Part shown: one piece after another, positions 43,723-54,261 of the stretch | How the letters are laid out: the number at the start of each line of letters is the position of its first letter | Numbering within the stretch: position 1 is the stretch's first letter | Source of the DNA: an uncultured Lachnospiraceae bacterium | Lineage (GTDB): Bacteria; Bacillota; Clostridia; Lachnospirales; Lachnospiraceae | DNA: 64,000 bases | Reading direction: 5' to 3' | Assembly (NCBI GenBank): GCA_902765725.1 | Contig: CACXAT010000007.1 | Coordinates: 21,779 to 85,778, forward strand | Notes under the pieces: model-generated | Databases searched by the model: none | What the model was told of the DNA's origin: nothing | What the model saw: the letters and a program-made list of their open reading frames with translations, nothing else | Translations under genes and position numbers: made by a program

Positions 43723-43740
43723 AGATACTATATCGTATCT
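43723..43740. promoter_or_regulatory. Palindromic candidate operator between permease and AraC genes
   Basis: Perfect inverted repeat AGATAC-N6-GTATCT in the divergent intergenic region, 50 bases upstream of the permease start. On the minus strand it contains TATAGT, which could be the -10 box of the permease operon. AraC proteins more often bind direct repeats, so the binding protein is uncertain. Confidence 0.5.
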
Positions 43741-43815
43741 AAAAGATATCATTATTGTTAAACATATAACAGGAAGAATCGCGACATACAGCGACGCTTT
43801 TGCGACATTTCTGAA

Positions 43816-43845
43816 TTGACTGCAGAAAGGGGATTCGGCTATAGT
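43816..43845 (+). promoter_or_regulatory. Promoter of the divergent AraC-family gene
   Basis: TTGACT (43816-43821), an 18-base spacer and TATAGT (43840-43845), about 50 bases before the ATG, which has GGAAAGGG upstream. Confidence 0.75.
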
Positions 43846-43901
43846 AAAAATGACTGCCAGCAGGTTCTTCAAGATCCGCACCGACACGGAAAGGGTATAC
43901 T

Positions 43902-44951
43902 ATGAATGCATTTGATAAACCGGAAAAGCACTGTCAGATCGAGTCCACTTTCCGATCCTTCTGCGAAGAGTCCGCAGATTCCGCCTATCAGCTGCCCCAC
44001 TCCTACAAGTATTATGAGAAGCAGATCCTTCAGGCAGTGGAGATGTATCCCGATTCCCTGACGCTGATGCAGTGTTCCTCTGTTGTCGGGGAAGAGGCAT
44101 TTTTCCCGGAAGACACGGACGTTGTCTTCCATCAGCATCTGTCCTGGTTCCCGCCGATCTGGCACACCACTGAATTCTTTGTCATACAGGTGGTGCTAAG
44201 CGGCAGTTTTACCTCTTATATCGTCAATGAAGAGATGCATCTTACAAAAGGGAATGTCTGTATCATCGCCCCTGATTCCAGGCATGCTTTCCGCTGCTTC
44301 AGCGATGCGAATATTCTGTGCGTACTGATCCGCAGGAGCACCTTTGAGAGGTCCTTCCTCGGCATTCTCCGGGACAATGATACGATCCTCGCGGATTTCT
44401 TCACCCGCACTCTCTATTCCAACAATCCCCATCCATTCCTGTTCTTCAAGTGTGAATGGGATGACGAGCTCATGAATATCCTCTCTGCGGCATACCGGGA
44501 AAGCACAGGTCACCGCGCCTTTCATAAACTGATCCTGAAAAATCTCATGGACTATTTCTTTCTGATCCTGCTGAGAAACCACGAGAAAGACCTGGTATTC
44601 CCGGATCACACAAGAGTGCGCCAGAGTGAGAATCTGATCTTCATGCTGAAGTACATACAGGAGCATTACACCACGATCACTCTTCCGGAGCTCTCACAGC
44701 TCTTCAATTACAGTGAACGCCACGTCCAGCGGGTCCTGCGGCAGAATACGGGCCGCAGCTTTACAGAACTGGTCCAGTCTATAAGAATGGCGGAAGCTGC
44801 CCGGCTGCTTCGGGTCTCCCGCTATCCGGTCTCCCAGATCGCGGCAGAGGTAGGATATTCAAACCTCGGGAACTTCCGGAAGATCTTCCGCAACACCTAT
44901 CACCTCTCTCCCGATGAATACCGGAAGGCAGAGAGGAACAGGCAGACATAA
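43902..44951 (+). CDS. AraC-family transcriptional regulator of the ACP-hydrolase operon
   Basis: A 349-residue regulator with an N-terminal cupin-like sensor (TEFFVIQVVLSGSF, APDSRHAF) and a C-terminal AraC DNA-binding domain (LFNYSERHVQRVLRQ and VGYSNLGNFRKIFRN). It is one of only two plus-strand genes and is transcribed away from the permease-ACP-hydrolase operon, the classic place for its regulator. It probably activates that operon when the substrate is present. A bidirectional terminator separates it from eno. Confidence 0.92.
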   Translation: MNAFDKPEKHCQIESTFRSFCEESADSAYQLPHSYKYYEKQILQAVEMYPDSLTLMQCSSVVGEEAFFPEDTDVVFHQHLSWFPPIWHTTEFFVIQVVLSGSFTSYIVNEEMHLTKGNVCIIAPDSRHAFRCFSDANILCVLIRRSTFERSFLGILRDNDTILADFFTRTLYSNNPHPFLFFKCEWDDELMNILSAAYRESTGHRAFHKLILKNLMDYFFLILLRNHEKDLVFPDHTRVRQSENLIFMLKYIQEHYTTITLPELSQLFNYSERHVQRVLRQNTGRSFTELVQSIRMAEAARLLRVSRYPVSQIAAEVGYSNLGNFRKIFRNTYHLSPDEYRKAERNRQT

Positions 44952-44984
44952 AAAAAGAATGCCGGCGGTTTTCCGCCGGCATTC
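44950..44984. terminator. Bidirectional terminator between the AraC gene and eno
   Basis: Perfect 12-bp stem GAATGCCGGCGG / CCGCCGGCATTC with a TTTT loop. Seven A residues precede it, so it gives a T run on the minus strand for eno; on the plus strand it is followed by TCCGTTTTCC for the AraC gene. Confidence 0.9.
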
Positions 44985-45014
44985 TCCGTTTTCCTGAGAA
45001 TACTCTTTACAGGA

Positions 45015-46388
<1,374 letters not shown>

Positions 46389-46438
46389 TTACCCCGCAAC
46401 TTTAAGCGGATACGTATTCGGTGTCCGCATGCGACAAT

Positions 46439-46467
46439 ATTATAAAGCCTTTGGGCAGGAAATGCCA
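46439..46467 (-). promoter_or_regulatory. Probable promoter of eno
   Basis: Minus strand -10 TATAAT (46439-46444) with a weak -35 TGGCAT (46462-46467) at 17 bases. The leader is about 110 bases and contains a small hairpin near 46370-46390. Confidence 0.55.
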
Positions 46468-46516
46468 CCCTTTTTCTTATATTTCAGCCCTTCAGGAAAG
46501 GCAGAATCTGACCTTT

Positions 46517-47422
46517 TCAGAATTCCTCCGGATAGACCCCCTGCTCCTTCAGAGAACGCATGGCATCCATGACCCCCTGCTTGTCCTCGGCATATGTCAC
46601 GCCGTGCCATACGTCATGGGTGGTCAGGACTTTCACCTTCGCCAGTCCCTCCTTCATGAGGTCATTGACGACGAAGGGAAGGAAGTATTCACACTTCAGC
46701 GGATTCACCGGCAGATTCTCGTCCAGAAATGCCGGGAAGCGCGCCTCCAGCTCCTTCATGAAGGAAGCCGGGAAGCCCCACATGTTCATGGACACTACGC
46801 TGTCAGCGCTGACACTCTGCCAGGTCTCTCCGTCATCCTCTGAGAACGCGGCGCCATCCTGCGTCCGGATGATCTTCGTCCGCTCCACGATGGTCTCCAG
46901 ATATCCGTCGGCATCCGTCGTGCAGACACCGCGGGCAACAGAACCATTCTCCGTAAGCGTATTCTTCAGGAGATATCCGACCATGGTGTAGGTCCCCTCC
47001 TGCTCCTTCATAAGGCTGTCGTAGATCAGGCGGAAAGCCTCAGCGCCGTAATAATCATCTGCATTGATGACAGCAAACGGACCGTCCGCGACCTCCTTCG
47101 CGCACAGGACTGCATGTCCGGTTCCCCAGGGCTTGACCCTGCCCTCCGGCACACTGTACCCCTCCGGAAGAGCCGCCACATCCTGGAATACGTAGTGAAC
47201 CTTCATAGTACGGCTCACCCTGTCGCCGATCGCGTCTCTGAAGAGCTGCTCATTTTCCTTCTTGATGATAAATACGACTTCTTCAAATCCGGCGCGGTGA
47301 GCGTCATACACCGAGAAGTCCATAATGATGTGCCCCTGCTCATCCACGGGGTCGATCTGCTTCAGACCGCCGTAGCGGCTGCCCATTCCTGCTGCCATGA
47401 TAACTAATACCGGTTTCTTCAT
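46517..47422 (-). CDS. Sugar-phosphate nucleotidyltransferase-like protein
   Basis: A 301-residue protein with a nucleotidyltransferase fold. The N-terminus VIMAAGMGSRYGGLKQIDPV is the nucleotide-binding signature, WGTGHAVLCA and INADDYYG follow. Related proteins activate sugar-1-phosphates or transfer phosphocholine-like groups for cell-surface polymers. The acceptor is unknown. ATG 47422 has GGAGG 9 bases upstream; an ATG two codons earlier is too close to it. It follows the ABC exporter genes by 20 bases and is probably co-transcribed. Confidence 0.85.
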   Translation of the reverse strand: MKKPVLVIMAAGMGSRYGGLKQIDPVDEQGHIIMDFSVYDAHRAGFEEVVFIIKKENEQLFRDAIGDRVSRTMKVHYVFQDVAALPEGYSVPEGRVKPWGTGHAVLCAKEVADGPFAVINADDYYGAEAFRLIYDSLMKEQEGTYTMVGYLLKNTLTENGSVARGVCTTDADGYLETIVERTKIIRTQDGAAFSEDDGETWQSVSADSVVSMNMWGFPASFMKELEARFPAFLDENLPVNPLKCEYFLPFVVNDLMKEGLAKVKVLTTHDVWHGVTYAEDKQGVMDAMRSLKEQGVYPEEF

Positions 47423-47442
47423 AATCATTCTCCTCCGTTTTT

Positions 47443-49254
47443 TCAGCTATCCCACACCAGCTCTTCATACTGTCTTCGATAGAGCCGGTAATAATAACCT
47501 CTTTCCTTCATCAGTTCCTCATGTGTTCCCTGCCCGATGATCCGGCCGTCCCGAACCACCAGAATCACGTCCGCGTCCACGATCGTGGACAGACGGTGCG
47601 CTATCACAAACGAAGTCCTCCCGCGGATCAGGATGGCTATGGCGTTCTGGATCTTCTTCTCGGTCACCGTATCGATGGAAGAAGTCGCCTCATCCAGCAC
47701 CAGGATCTTCGGATCCGCCAGGATGGCCCTTGCAAATGAAAACAGCTGTTTCTCCCCTGTGGAGAGCAGCTCTCCGCCCTCTCCGACATCCGAGTCGAGT
47801 CCCTTGTCCATCCTCTCCAGAACGTCCTGCGCGGAAACGACGCGAAGCGCCTCAAGGATCTCCTCATCTGTCGCGTCCGGTTTTCCGTAGCGCAGATTGT
47901 CCCGTACAGTTCCGGAAAACAGATGCGGAGACTGCAGGACATAGCCGATATTGCTGTGCAGCCACAGCTGCGACCGCTCCCTGGCGTCCCGTCCGTCGAT
48001 CAGGACCTGTCCCTTTGTCGGTTCATAGAACCTGCAGACCAGGTTCACCAGCGTGGACTTGCCCGCGCCGGTCTCACCCACGATCGCGATATTCGTCCCC
48101 TTCGGCACCTTCAGGTTGAAATGCTCCAGAACATAGTCTTCTCCGTCAGGGTACCGGAAGGAAACATCCCTGAATTCCACATCGCCGTTCAGTTCCTCCC
48201 AGTTTTCCTTCTTCGGATGAAACGTATCCCCGTAGCGCTCCACCACCTGCGGAGCATCCGCCACATCAGACTTCTCTGCCAGAAGACGGGTCAGCCGCTC
48301 TATGTTGACCTGGATCGCCGAAAACGCCGAGATCGTCTCGATAATATTCTGCATCGGCTCCAGCATCTCCAGCGCATAGGACATGAAGACCGACAGGGTC
48401 CCGATCTGCATCAGGCCATCCCGGGTGAGCATGCCGCCCTGGCCCAGGATGAGTGCCAGTACGATGGACGACATCATGGTGATCGAAGACAGGAACAGCG
48501 CGGAAAAATGCGCTTCCCGGATCGATGCTCTCTTCATATTGAGCGCTTCTGTGTTGAAGTCGTCTGTCATCTTCCGTTCCACGCCAAGGATCTTGACCGT
48601 ACGCGCCCCGGTGATGCCTTCATTGTAATTGCCCGTGATCCTGGAATTGATCTCACGGATGATCCGGTTGTACTTCAGCAGCCTTCTCTGAAAGAAGATC
48701 ATCGCCGCGATCGCGAACGGCACCAGCAGCAGGATGTATCCCGTCAGGCGGATGTCGATGATTACCATCACAACCAGAATGCCGATCAGGTAGGAACCGC
48801 TCCAGATGAAGTTCATCATTCTCCAGGAGACCAGTTCTCCGATCAGGCCCGTGTCCGACATGACACGGGAATGGATGTATCCGACAGAATTCTGGTTATA
48901 GTAGGAAAATGACAGCGTCTGCAGATGGTTGAAAGCCGCGTTTCGAAGATCCTTGTTGATGGTCACTTCCATCCTGCCGCAGTCAGAGGTACTCTTGAAG
49001 TTGATCACCGCCTGTCCAAGCACCAGACACAGATACATCGCGATGAATACGCCGATCCCCGCAAGCGTCCGGTCTGCGATAAAATGATCCAGCGCATACC
49101 GGTTGAACAGAGGATACAGTGCGTCGATCGCGCTCGACAGCCCGCCGAGCAGGATCATAAAGAGGATCCTCCACCTGTACGGTTTCAGGAACGGAAACAG
49201 ACGCGGAACACCGAAAAGCGGCAGAGAGATCTGTTTTTCTTCTTCTCTGTTCAA
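47443..49254 (-). CDS. ABC exporter half-transporter, subunit B (catalytic Walker B)
   Basis: A 603-residue half-transporter with six membrane segments and an ATPase domain. Walker A is GETGAGKST and Walker B LVLDEATSSID retains the catalytic Glu, but the signature motif reads LSTGEKQ in place of LSGGQ. Paired with the upstream subunit, which has the reverse defects, this gives a heterodimer with one working and one degenerate ATP site, as in BmrCD or TM287/288. It overlaps the partner by ATGA. The export substrate is unknown: drugs, lipids or peptides. Confidence 0.93.
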   Translation of the reverse strand: MNREEEKQISLPLFGVPRLFPFLKPYRWRILFMILLGGLSSAIDALYPLFNRYALDHFIADRTLAGIGVFIAMYLCLVLGQAVINFKSTSDCGRMEVTINKDLRNAAFNHLQTLSFSYYNQNSVGYIHSRVMSDTGLIGELVSWRMMNFIWSGSYLIGILVVMVIIDIRLTGYILLLVPFAIAAMIFFQRRLLKYNRIIREINSRITGNYNEGITGARTVKILGVERKMTDDFNTEALNMKRASIREAHFSALFLSSITMMSSIVLALILGQGGMLTRDGLMQIGTLSVFMSYALEMLEPMQNIIETISAFSAIQVNIERLTRLLAEKSDVADAPQVVERYGDTFHPKKENWEELNGDVEFRDVSFRYPDGEDYVLEHFNLKVPKGTNIAIVGETGAGKSTLVNLVCRFYEPTKGQVLIDGRDARERSQLWLHSNIGYVLQSPHLFSGTVRDNLRYGKPDATDEEILEALRVVSAQDVLERMDKGLDSDVGEGGELLSTGEKQLFSFARAILADPKILVLDEATSSIDTVTEKKIQNAIAILIRGRTSFVIAHRLSTIVDADVILVVRDGRIIGQGTHEELMKERGYYYRLYRRQYEELVWDS

Positions 49255-51077
49255 GCGTTCCTCCTCTCATCCAGCGCTTCCGTCCCCGCTGACTGCAGTT
49301 CAAAGATCCGCCTGTAGAGCCCTCCCAGCGCCATCAGTTCCTCATGGGTTCCCTGTTCGCGTATCCTTCCTCTGTCCAGAACAATGATCTGATCCGCGTT
49401 CATCAGGGTCGTGATCTTATGCGCGATCAGGATCACTGTGGAGGTGCCGGTCATCTCCTTCACCGATCTGCGGATCTGGCTGTCCGTCTCCGCGTCTACC
49501 GCGGACAGTGAATCGTCAAATATCATGACAGGCGGTTTCCGGATCAGCATCTGCGCGATCGCGGTTCTCTGCTTCTGGCCTCCTGACAGCGTCACGCCCC
49601 TCTCCCCGACAAAGGTATCATATCCTGCCGTGAAGCTCTCGATCGCGTCATCGATGCTCGCAGCTTTTGCAGCTCTGCGGATGTCCTTTTTCCCGGGCCT
49701 GTCCACCGCAATGCCGATGTTCTCTGACAGAGTCCTGGAGAAGAGATACGGTTCCTGAAGCACCATGCCAACATTTTTTCTCAGATACTCCAGAGGTATA
49801 TCCGCTATGTCCACTCCCCCGATGGTAATCCTGCCGCAGTCCAAAGGCAGGACGTAGAGCCTCTCGAGCAGATACATAAGGGTTGATTTTCCCGAACCGG
49901 TACCACCCAGGATACCCACCGTACTGCCCGCAGGGATCGTAAAGCTGATATCGTGAAGAGCTTCGCCGGGAGCGTTCTTATAGGTATAGGACACGTGGTC
50001 AAATGTTATATCCCGGTCCATGGACGGCTCCAGGGCGTCACTCCTGTCCCTCTCCGGTTCAGAATTCATGATATACCGCAGGCGCTCGATGGAGATCCCC
50101 GCCTTGCTCAGCTCCGAGATGACCCTGCCCAGCTGGCGCACCGGCCAGATCAGCATCATGTTGTAGGAGATCATCGCGATGAATCCGCCTGCTGTCAGCG
50201 TCCCGCGGATGCAGGCGGCAGACCCCAGAACCAGCACGGACAGCACCTGGCATCCGGTCAGGATGTCCGCCGTCGACCAGTACATGGCGAGCAGCCGCAT
50301 CAGATAGACCCAGAAACCTGTGTAGTATTCATTTTGCTTCTCAAAACGTTCCCGCTCATAGATCTCACGCCCGAAGGCCCGGACAACACGAACACCGGTC
50401 AGGTTCTCCTGGGCTATGGCCGAGAGTGCCCCCTCCGCGACATCCACCTTCTCAAATGCAGGTCCGATTTTGGTATGAAATAAAAAGGAGTAGGCGACAA
50501 TCACAGGGATGAACGCCGCAGATCCCAGCATGACCTTCCAGTGAATGCCTGCCATGAATCCAAGCGCCAGAAGAATCAGGATGACCGTGCGGACCAGCTG
50601 CACCAGCTGCTCTGAGACAAAGCGCTTGATCGTCTGCACATCGGATGTGCAGCGCTGTATGATGTCTCCCGTACTGTTCTCGCTGTGCCACACATAGGGA
50701 AGACTCATAATGTGGGAAAACAGTTCGCAGCGCATGCGCTCCACAAAGGTCTCGGCGCCCCTGGCATTGCAGCTCCTGAACAGAAGCCTGGACAGGGCAG
50801 CAAGAGCTCCGACCGCTGCGACTGCCAGCGCCAGATACGGCAGGTGCCGCCGCAGGGTTTCAATACCTCCGGCACATTCCACAAGCCGCATGCCGTATGC
50901 CGGAAGCTTCGGATCCGCGCTGCCGATCACGCTGTCCACAGTAAAGGAGATGATCTTCGGATTGATCATGTCAAGCAGAGATACCAGGGCAGCAAACAGA
51001 AGGCTCAAAGCGAAATACCGCTTCGCGCCCTGCAGAAAATACAGAATTAAACTTGTCTTTGTCCGGTATGTCTGCAT
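49251..51077 (-). CDS. ABC exporter half-transporter, subunit A (degenerate Walker B)
   Basis: A 608-residue half-transporter with six membrane segments and an ATPase domain. Walker A is GGTGSGKST and the signature LSGGQKQR is canonical, but Walker B reads VMIFDDSLSAVD, with Asp in place of the catalytic Glu. This is the pattern of the BmrC-type subunit of a heterodimeric exporter. It is first in the operon with the partner subunit and a nucleotidyltransferase gene. The start at 51077 has CAGGAA 8 bases upstream. Confidence 0.93.
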   Translation of the reverse strand: MQTYRTKTSLILYFLQGAKRYFALSLLFAALVSLLDMINPKIISFTVDSVIGSADPKLPAYGMRLVECAGGIETLRRHLPYLALAVAAVGALAALSRLLFRSCNARGAETFVERMRCELFSHIMSLPYVWHSENSTGDIIQRCTSDVQTIKRFVSEQLVQLVRTVILILLALGFMAGIHWKVMLGSAAFIPVIVAYSFLFHTKIGPAFEKVDVAEGALSAIAQENLTGVRVVRAFGREIYERERFEKQNEYYTGFWVYLMRLLAMYWSTADILTGCQVLSVLVLGSAACIRGTLTAGGFIAMISYNMMLIWPVRQLGRVISELSKAGISIERLRYIMNSEPERDRSDALEPSMDRDITFDHVSYTYKNAPGEALHDISFTIPAGSTVGILGGTGSGKSTLMYLLERLYVLPLDCGRITIGGVDIADIPLEYLRKNVGMVLQEPYLFSRTLSENIGIAVDRPGKKDIRRAAKAASIDDAIESFTAGYDTFVGERGVTLSGGQKQRTAIAQMLIRKPPVMIFDDSLSAVDAETDSQIRRSVKEMTGTSTVILIAHKITTLMNADQIIVLDRGRIREQGTHEELMALGGLYRRIFELQSAGTEALDERRNA

Positions 51078-51108
51078 ATCGTCGGTTCCTGACTAAAACA
51101 CTTATGCC

Positions 51109-51137
51109 ATTATATCCTTATATGAATCATATGTCAT
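51109..51137 (-). promoter_or_regulatory. Promoter of the ABC exporter operon
   Basis: Minus strand ATGACA (51132-51137), 17-base spacer, TATAAT (51109-51114). It lies back-to-back with the plus-strand promoter at 51181-51209. Confidence 0.75.
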
Positions 51138-51180
51138 CCCGGTTCTGACTGTCCAGGCAACGCGGAGCAGGCCGTACTGA

Positions 51181-51209
51181 TTGCCCGGGCCGGGCATATC
51201 GGGTACAAT
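51181..51209 (+). promoter_or_regulatory. Promoter of the RNase H-like nuclease gene
   Basis: TTGCCC (51181-51186), 17-base spacer, TACAAT (51204-51209), about 20 bases before the Shine-Dalgarno GGAAGGAG. Confidence 0.65.
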
Positions 51210-51228
51210 AGTGCGGAAGGAGAACGCT

Positions 51229-52413
51229 ATGATACAGCAGCAGCACACCGCCTCCTGTCAGGAGGAATACCTGACCGCCATCGGTCTGGACCCTGCACGG
51301 GTCATTTATTTTGATATCGAAACTACGGGGTTTCGCGCATCCACATCCCAGCTGTACATGATCGGCTGGGCCGTTAAGCTGCGCTCCGAAGAGATGTCTT
51401 CTGATGAGAATGAACCGCTCTGGGCCGTGACCCAGATCCTTGCGGAATCCTCTGCGGAAGAACTGCCTTTGCTGAAGCATTTTTACTCGGTCCTCAGGCA
51501 GTATGACACGATCATAGAATTCAACGGCGACCGCTTCGACCTGCCCTATCTCAGGGAAAAGAGCAGCTCCTTCGGCATGAAGGATCCCTTTGAGGGGATG
51601 GATACCGTAGATCTCTACCAGGAGCTCCGCCCCCTCAGATCCATGCTCGGGATGTCCAGACTGAACCAGAAGTCCGTCGAACAGTTTCTGCATATCACCA
51701 GAGAAGACCCCTTCAATGGAGGGGAACTGATCGATGTCTACCGGAGCGTGCGCAACCGCACCGCCCCCGATATGGAGCAGGCACTAGACGCACTGTTTCT
51801 GCATAATTATGAGGATGTTCTGGGGATGCTCGCCATGACTCCGGTCCTTGCCTATCCCATGATCCTTCGCAGCCAGGCCCCGGTCGCCTGCCGCGTCCTG
51901 GATACTCCGGATACCTCGGATACTCTGGATACTTCGGATACTCTGCATACTTCAGATCCATCCGAAGGCTCTATCGAAGGCTGTCTCGAAGGCTCTCTCG
52001 AAGCCTCCTTCAGACTTGACGTACCGGTTCCGAAGGACATCGACCATGCAGGCAGGCTGTACCGCCTCAGGGTGCAGGGTGACAGAGTCATTCTGACCAT
52101 AGCACTTGAGCGAAGGGTTCTGTACCATTTCTTTCCCAATTACAAAGACTACTACTATCTTCCCGAAGAGGATACCGCCCTGCATAAGTCTGTCGCCAGC
52201 TTCGTGGATCCTTCCCATCGCAGGAAGGCAACCGCCAGTAACTGTTATGTAAAAAAAGAAGGAATCTTCCTCCCGCAGACGGAAGAAAGATTCCTGCCTT
52301 CTTTCAAAGAATCATACAAAGACAAGATATCCTGGTTTGAATTCAACAGCTCATTGCCGGAAGACGGGGAGACCTGCTCCTCCTATATCCATTCCCTGCT
52401 CACAGACGTGTAA
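51229..52413 (+). CDS. YprB-like ribonuclease H-fold exonuclease domain protein
   Basis: A 394-residue protein with an RNase H-like 3'-5' exonuclease domain of the YprB type in its first 210 residues. The DEDD acidic residues are visible as YFDIETTG (Asp29, Glu31), EFNGDRFDLPYL and HNYEDVLGM. The cellular role of this family is unsettled. A low-complexity repeat region separates the nuclease domain from a C-terminal domain containing YHFFPNYKDYYYLPEED. ATG 51229 has GGAAGGAG 6 bases upstream. It is plus-strand and converges on the GH2 gene with only 5 bases between stops. Confidence 0.87.
   Translation: MIQQQHTASCQEEYLTAIGLDPARVIYFDIETTGFRASTSQLYMIGWAVKLRSEEMSSDENEPLWAVTQILAESSAEELPLLKHFYSVLRQYDTIIEFNGDRFDLPYLREKSSSFGMKDPFEGMDTVDLYQELRPLRSMLGMSRLNQKSVEQFLHITREDPFNGGELIDVYRSVRNRTAPDMEQALDALFLHNYEDVLGMLAMTPVLAYPMILRSQAPVACRVLDTPDTSDTLDTSDTLHTSDPSEGSIEGCLEGSLEASFRLDVPVPKDIDHAGRLYRLRVQGDRVILTIALERRVLYHFFPNYKDYYYLPEEDTALHKSVASFVDPSHRRKATASNCYVKKEGIFLPQTEERFLPSFKESYKDKISWFEFNSSLPEDGETCSSYIHSLLTDV
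51901..52011 (+). repeat. Two in-frame short tandem repeats inside the nuclease gene
   Basis: Six 9-base units of the form GATACTNCG/CTG (51901-51954) encode DTx repeats, and about four 12-base units of the form TCTCTCGAAGGC (51964-52011) encode SLEG-like repeats. Both keep the frame. They look like slippage-prone tracts in an interdomain linker. Confidence 0.85.
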
Positions 52414-52418
52414 TCCTG

Positions 52419-54095
52419 TCACCAGGATGCCAGGAATTCCTCAGCCAGAGCGCGGTTCATGCTTCTGATTCTCTCCGCGCTGGCCTTCAGCCGTCTCCTG
52501 TCAAAGGTCAGAAGTCCGTTCAGTTCATCCTCTATGTCACTGACCTGGGTGTAAACAGATGCGCTCAGGCCCTTCAGAATGTTCGGGATCAGCTCTTTCT
52601 TCCACACAGAAGCCAGTCCGTCCGCAAGGGCGTCCGGAGAGCTGAATTTTCTGATCCCATAGATCCTGTCTGTAAAGCTGTGGTTCTGTACCAGGTGGAA
52701 GCATCCGCCAAATTCCGTAAGAGCGACGACTCTGTCGGCGAGAGGCTTCACCTTCAGCTTTTTCCAGTAGTTGTGAATACTGTACATATCACCGCCGCCC
52801 TGGTCAAACCAGCCGCTCGCCTGATCGATCTGCCGGGTCGGGTCCAGCCTGCGCAGGACTCTTACCACCTCGTGGGCGTCAAACTGTCCCCATCCTTCAT
52901 TGAAGGGAACCCACGCCGTCACGCAGGGATGATTGTACAAATGGCGCACCGTCTCCTTCAGTTCCCTGTAATACTCCTGCCTGCCCTCCTTCTCCTGCCT
53001 GGCCAGCAGCCAGTAGCTGCTGTCTCTGATGATCCGGCCGGTCCGCATCAGCACAAACGGGATGTTGGTGACAAACCAGGAATGGTAGGCTGATCCGCCG
53101 GATACCATATCCTGCCACACCAGCATGCCCAGCCGGTCGCAGTGATAATACCAGCGGTCCGGTTCGATCTTGATGTGCTTGCGCAGCAGATTGAATCCCA
53201 GATCCTTCATGGTTCGGATATCATACTGGAGAGCCTCGTCCGAAGGCGCTGTATACAGTCCGTCTGAATAGTATCCCTGATCCAGCACTCCGTTATGATA
53301 GTAGGGCCTGCCGTTGAGCCAGAAGCGCAGGATTCCCTTCCTGTCCTTTCGTATCTCCATCTTGCGCATGCCAAAATACGAAGTGACCCTGTCATCCCCG
53401 GCGGTCAGTTCAAGGTCATACAGATCCGGCACCTCCGGGGTCCACCATCTGAATTGATCAAGGGAAACACTGCACAGTACGCCCGCCTTCAGCTTCACTC
53501 TGCGGACGATCTTTTTGTGAAATGAGATCACCGCGTGGACTTCAGGGCTCTCCTCATTCGTCAGGACCTTGATCCTGATGGCCGAGTGATTGCAGTCCGG
53601 GATAAGCTTGATGGCTGTGATGTACACATCCGGAACATGCTCCATCCAGACCGTCTGCCAGATCCCGCTCTGGGCGGTATACCACATCCCGCCCCTTTTC
53701 AGCGACTGCTTTCCCCTTGCATGAAAGGAAGTATCCGACAGGTCCCTGACACAGACACCGAGCCTGTTCTCTCCTTCCCGCAGAAACCGGGTGATGTCCA
53801 GAGAAAATGGAAGATACCCCCCTGTATGCTGCCCAGCTCTTTTCTGATTGACACAAAGATACTCATCCGGCTGCAGCTGACGCTCCACGCCTGACAGCAG
53901 GGCCTCCGGCGAAAAAGGTACCAGGATCTTCCCATCCCATTGATCCGGGATCTTCGGGTCTTTTGTGATCGCATACTCCCAGTACCCGTTCAGGTTCACC
54001 CATTTCTCCCGGGCAAGCTGAGGACGGGGATACTCTTCCAGAACATGCTCCGGATCGAGTCTCTCTCCCCATTCTGTCATCAGTTTCCGGGCCAT
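52419..54095 (-). CDS. Glycoside hydrolase family 2 enzyme, short form
   Basis: A 558-residue GH2 enzyme with a sugar-binding jelly roll, an immunoglobulin-like domain and a TIM barrel, lacking the C-terminal domains of LacZ. The acid/base Glu is in WVPFNEGWGQF and the nucleophile Glu in VALTEFGGC; LRKHIKIEPDRWYYHCDRLG precedes them. There is no signal peptide. The activity could be beta-galactosidase, beta-mannosidase or beta-glucuronidase. It is a single gene with AAGGAG before the start and no transporter next to it. Confidence 0.9.
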   Translation of the reverse strand: MARKLMTEWGERLDPEHVLEEYPRPQLAREKWVNLNGYWEYAITKDPKIPDQWDGKILVPFSPEALLSGVERQLQPDEYLCVNQKRAGQHTGGYLPFSLDITRFLREGENRLGVCVRDLSDTSFHARGKQSLKRGGMWYTAQSGIWQTVWMEHVPDVYITAIKLIPDCNHSAIRIKVLTNEESPEVHAVISFHKKIVRRVKLKAGVLCSVSLDQFRWWTPEVPDLYDLELTAGDDRVTSYFGMRKMEIRKDRKGILRFWLNGRPYYHNGVLDQGYYSDGLYTAPSDEALQYDIRTMKDLGFNLLRKHIKIEPDRWYYHCDRLGMLVWQDMVSGGSAYHSWFVTNIPFVLMRTGRIIRDSSYWLLARQEKEGRQEYYRELKETVRHLYNHPCVTAWVPFNEGWGQFDAHEVVRVLRRLDPTRQIDQASGWFDQGGGDMYSIHNYWKKLKVKPLADRVVALTEFGGCFHLVQNHSFTDRIYGIRKFSSPDALADGLASVWKKELIPNILKGLSASVYTQVSDIEDELNGLLTFDRRRLKASAERIRSMNRALAEEFLASW

Positions 54096-54196
54096 ATGTT
54101 TCTCCTTCCGCCGTTTTTTATTTGAGCCATGTGACAGCTTCTCTCTGAGCCTTGTGACAGTTGCGCGTACTTCGTTCGCTCACTGCTTTGCACAAT

Positions 54197-54229
54197 AAAG
54201 GCTGTATGCAGTCAAAGCATACAGCCTTT
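54197..54229 (-). terminator. Intrinsic terminator after rpsA
   Basis: Perfect 13-bp stem AAAGGCTGTATGC / GCATACAGCCTTT with a 7-base loop, about 30 bases beyond the rpsA stop; the T run is supplied by the stem end. Confidence 0.8.
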
Positions 54230-54261
54230 CAATTCATTTATTTATTCAATTTGCAGAATGC

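Noticed and set aside
54124..54160. Direct repeat GAGCCATGTGACAG / GAGCCTTGTGACAG upstream of the short GH2 gene
   Set aside because: Only two copies, one mismatch, no associated dyad or transposase; not enough to call an operator or an insertion scar.
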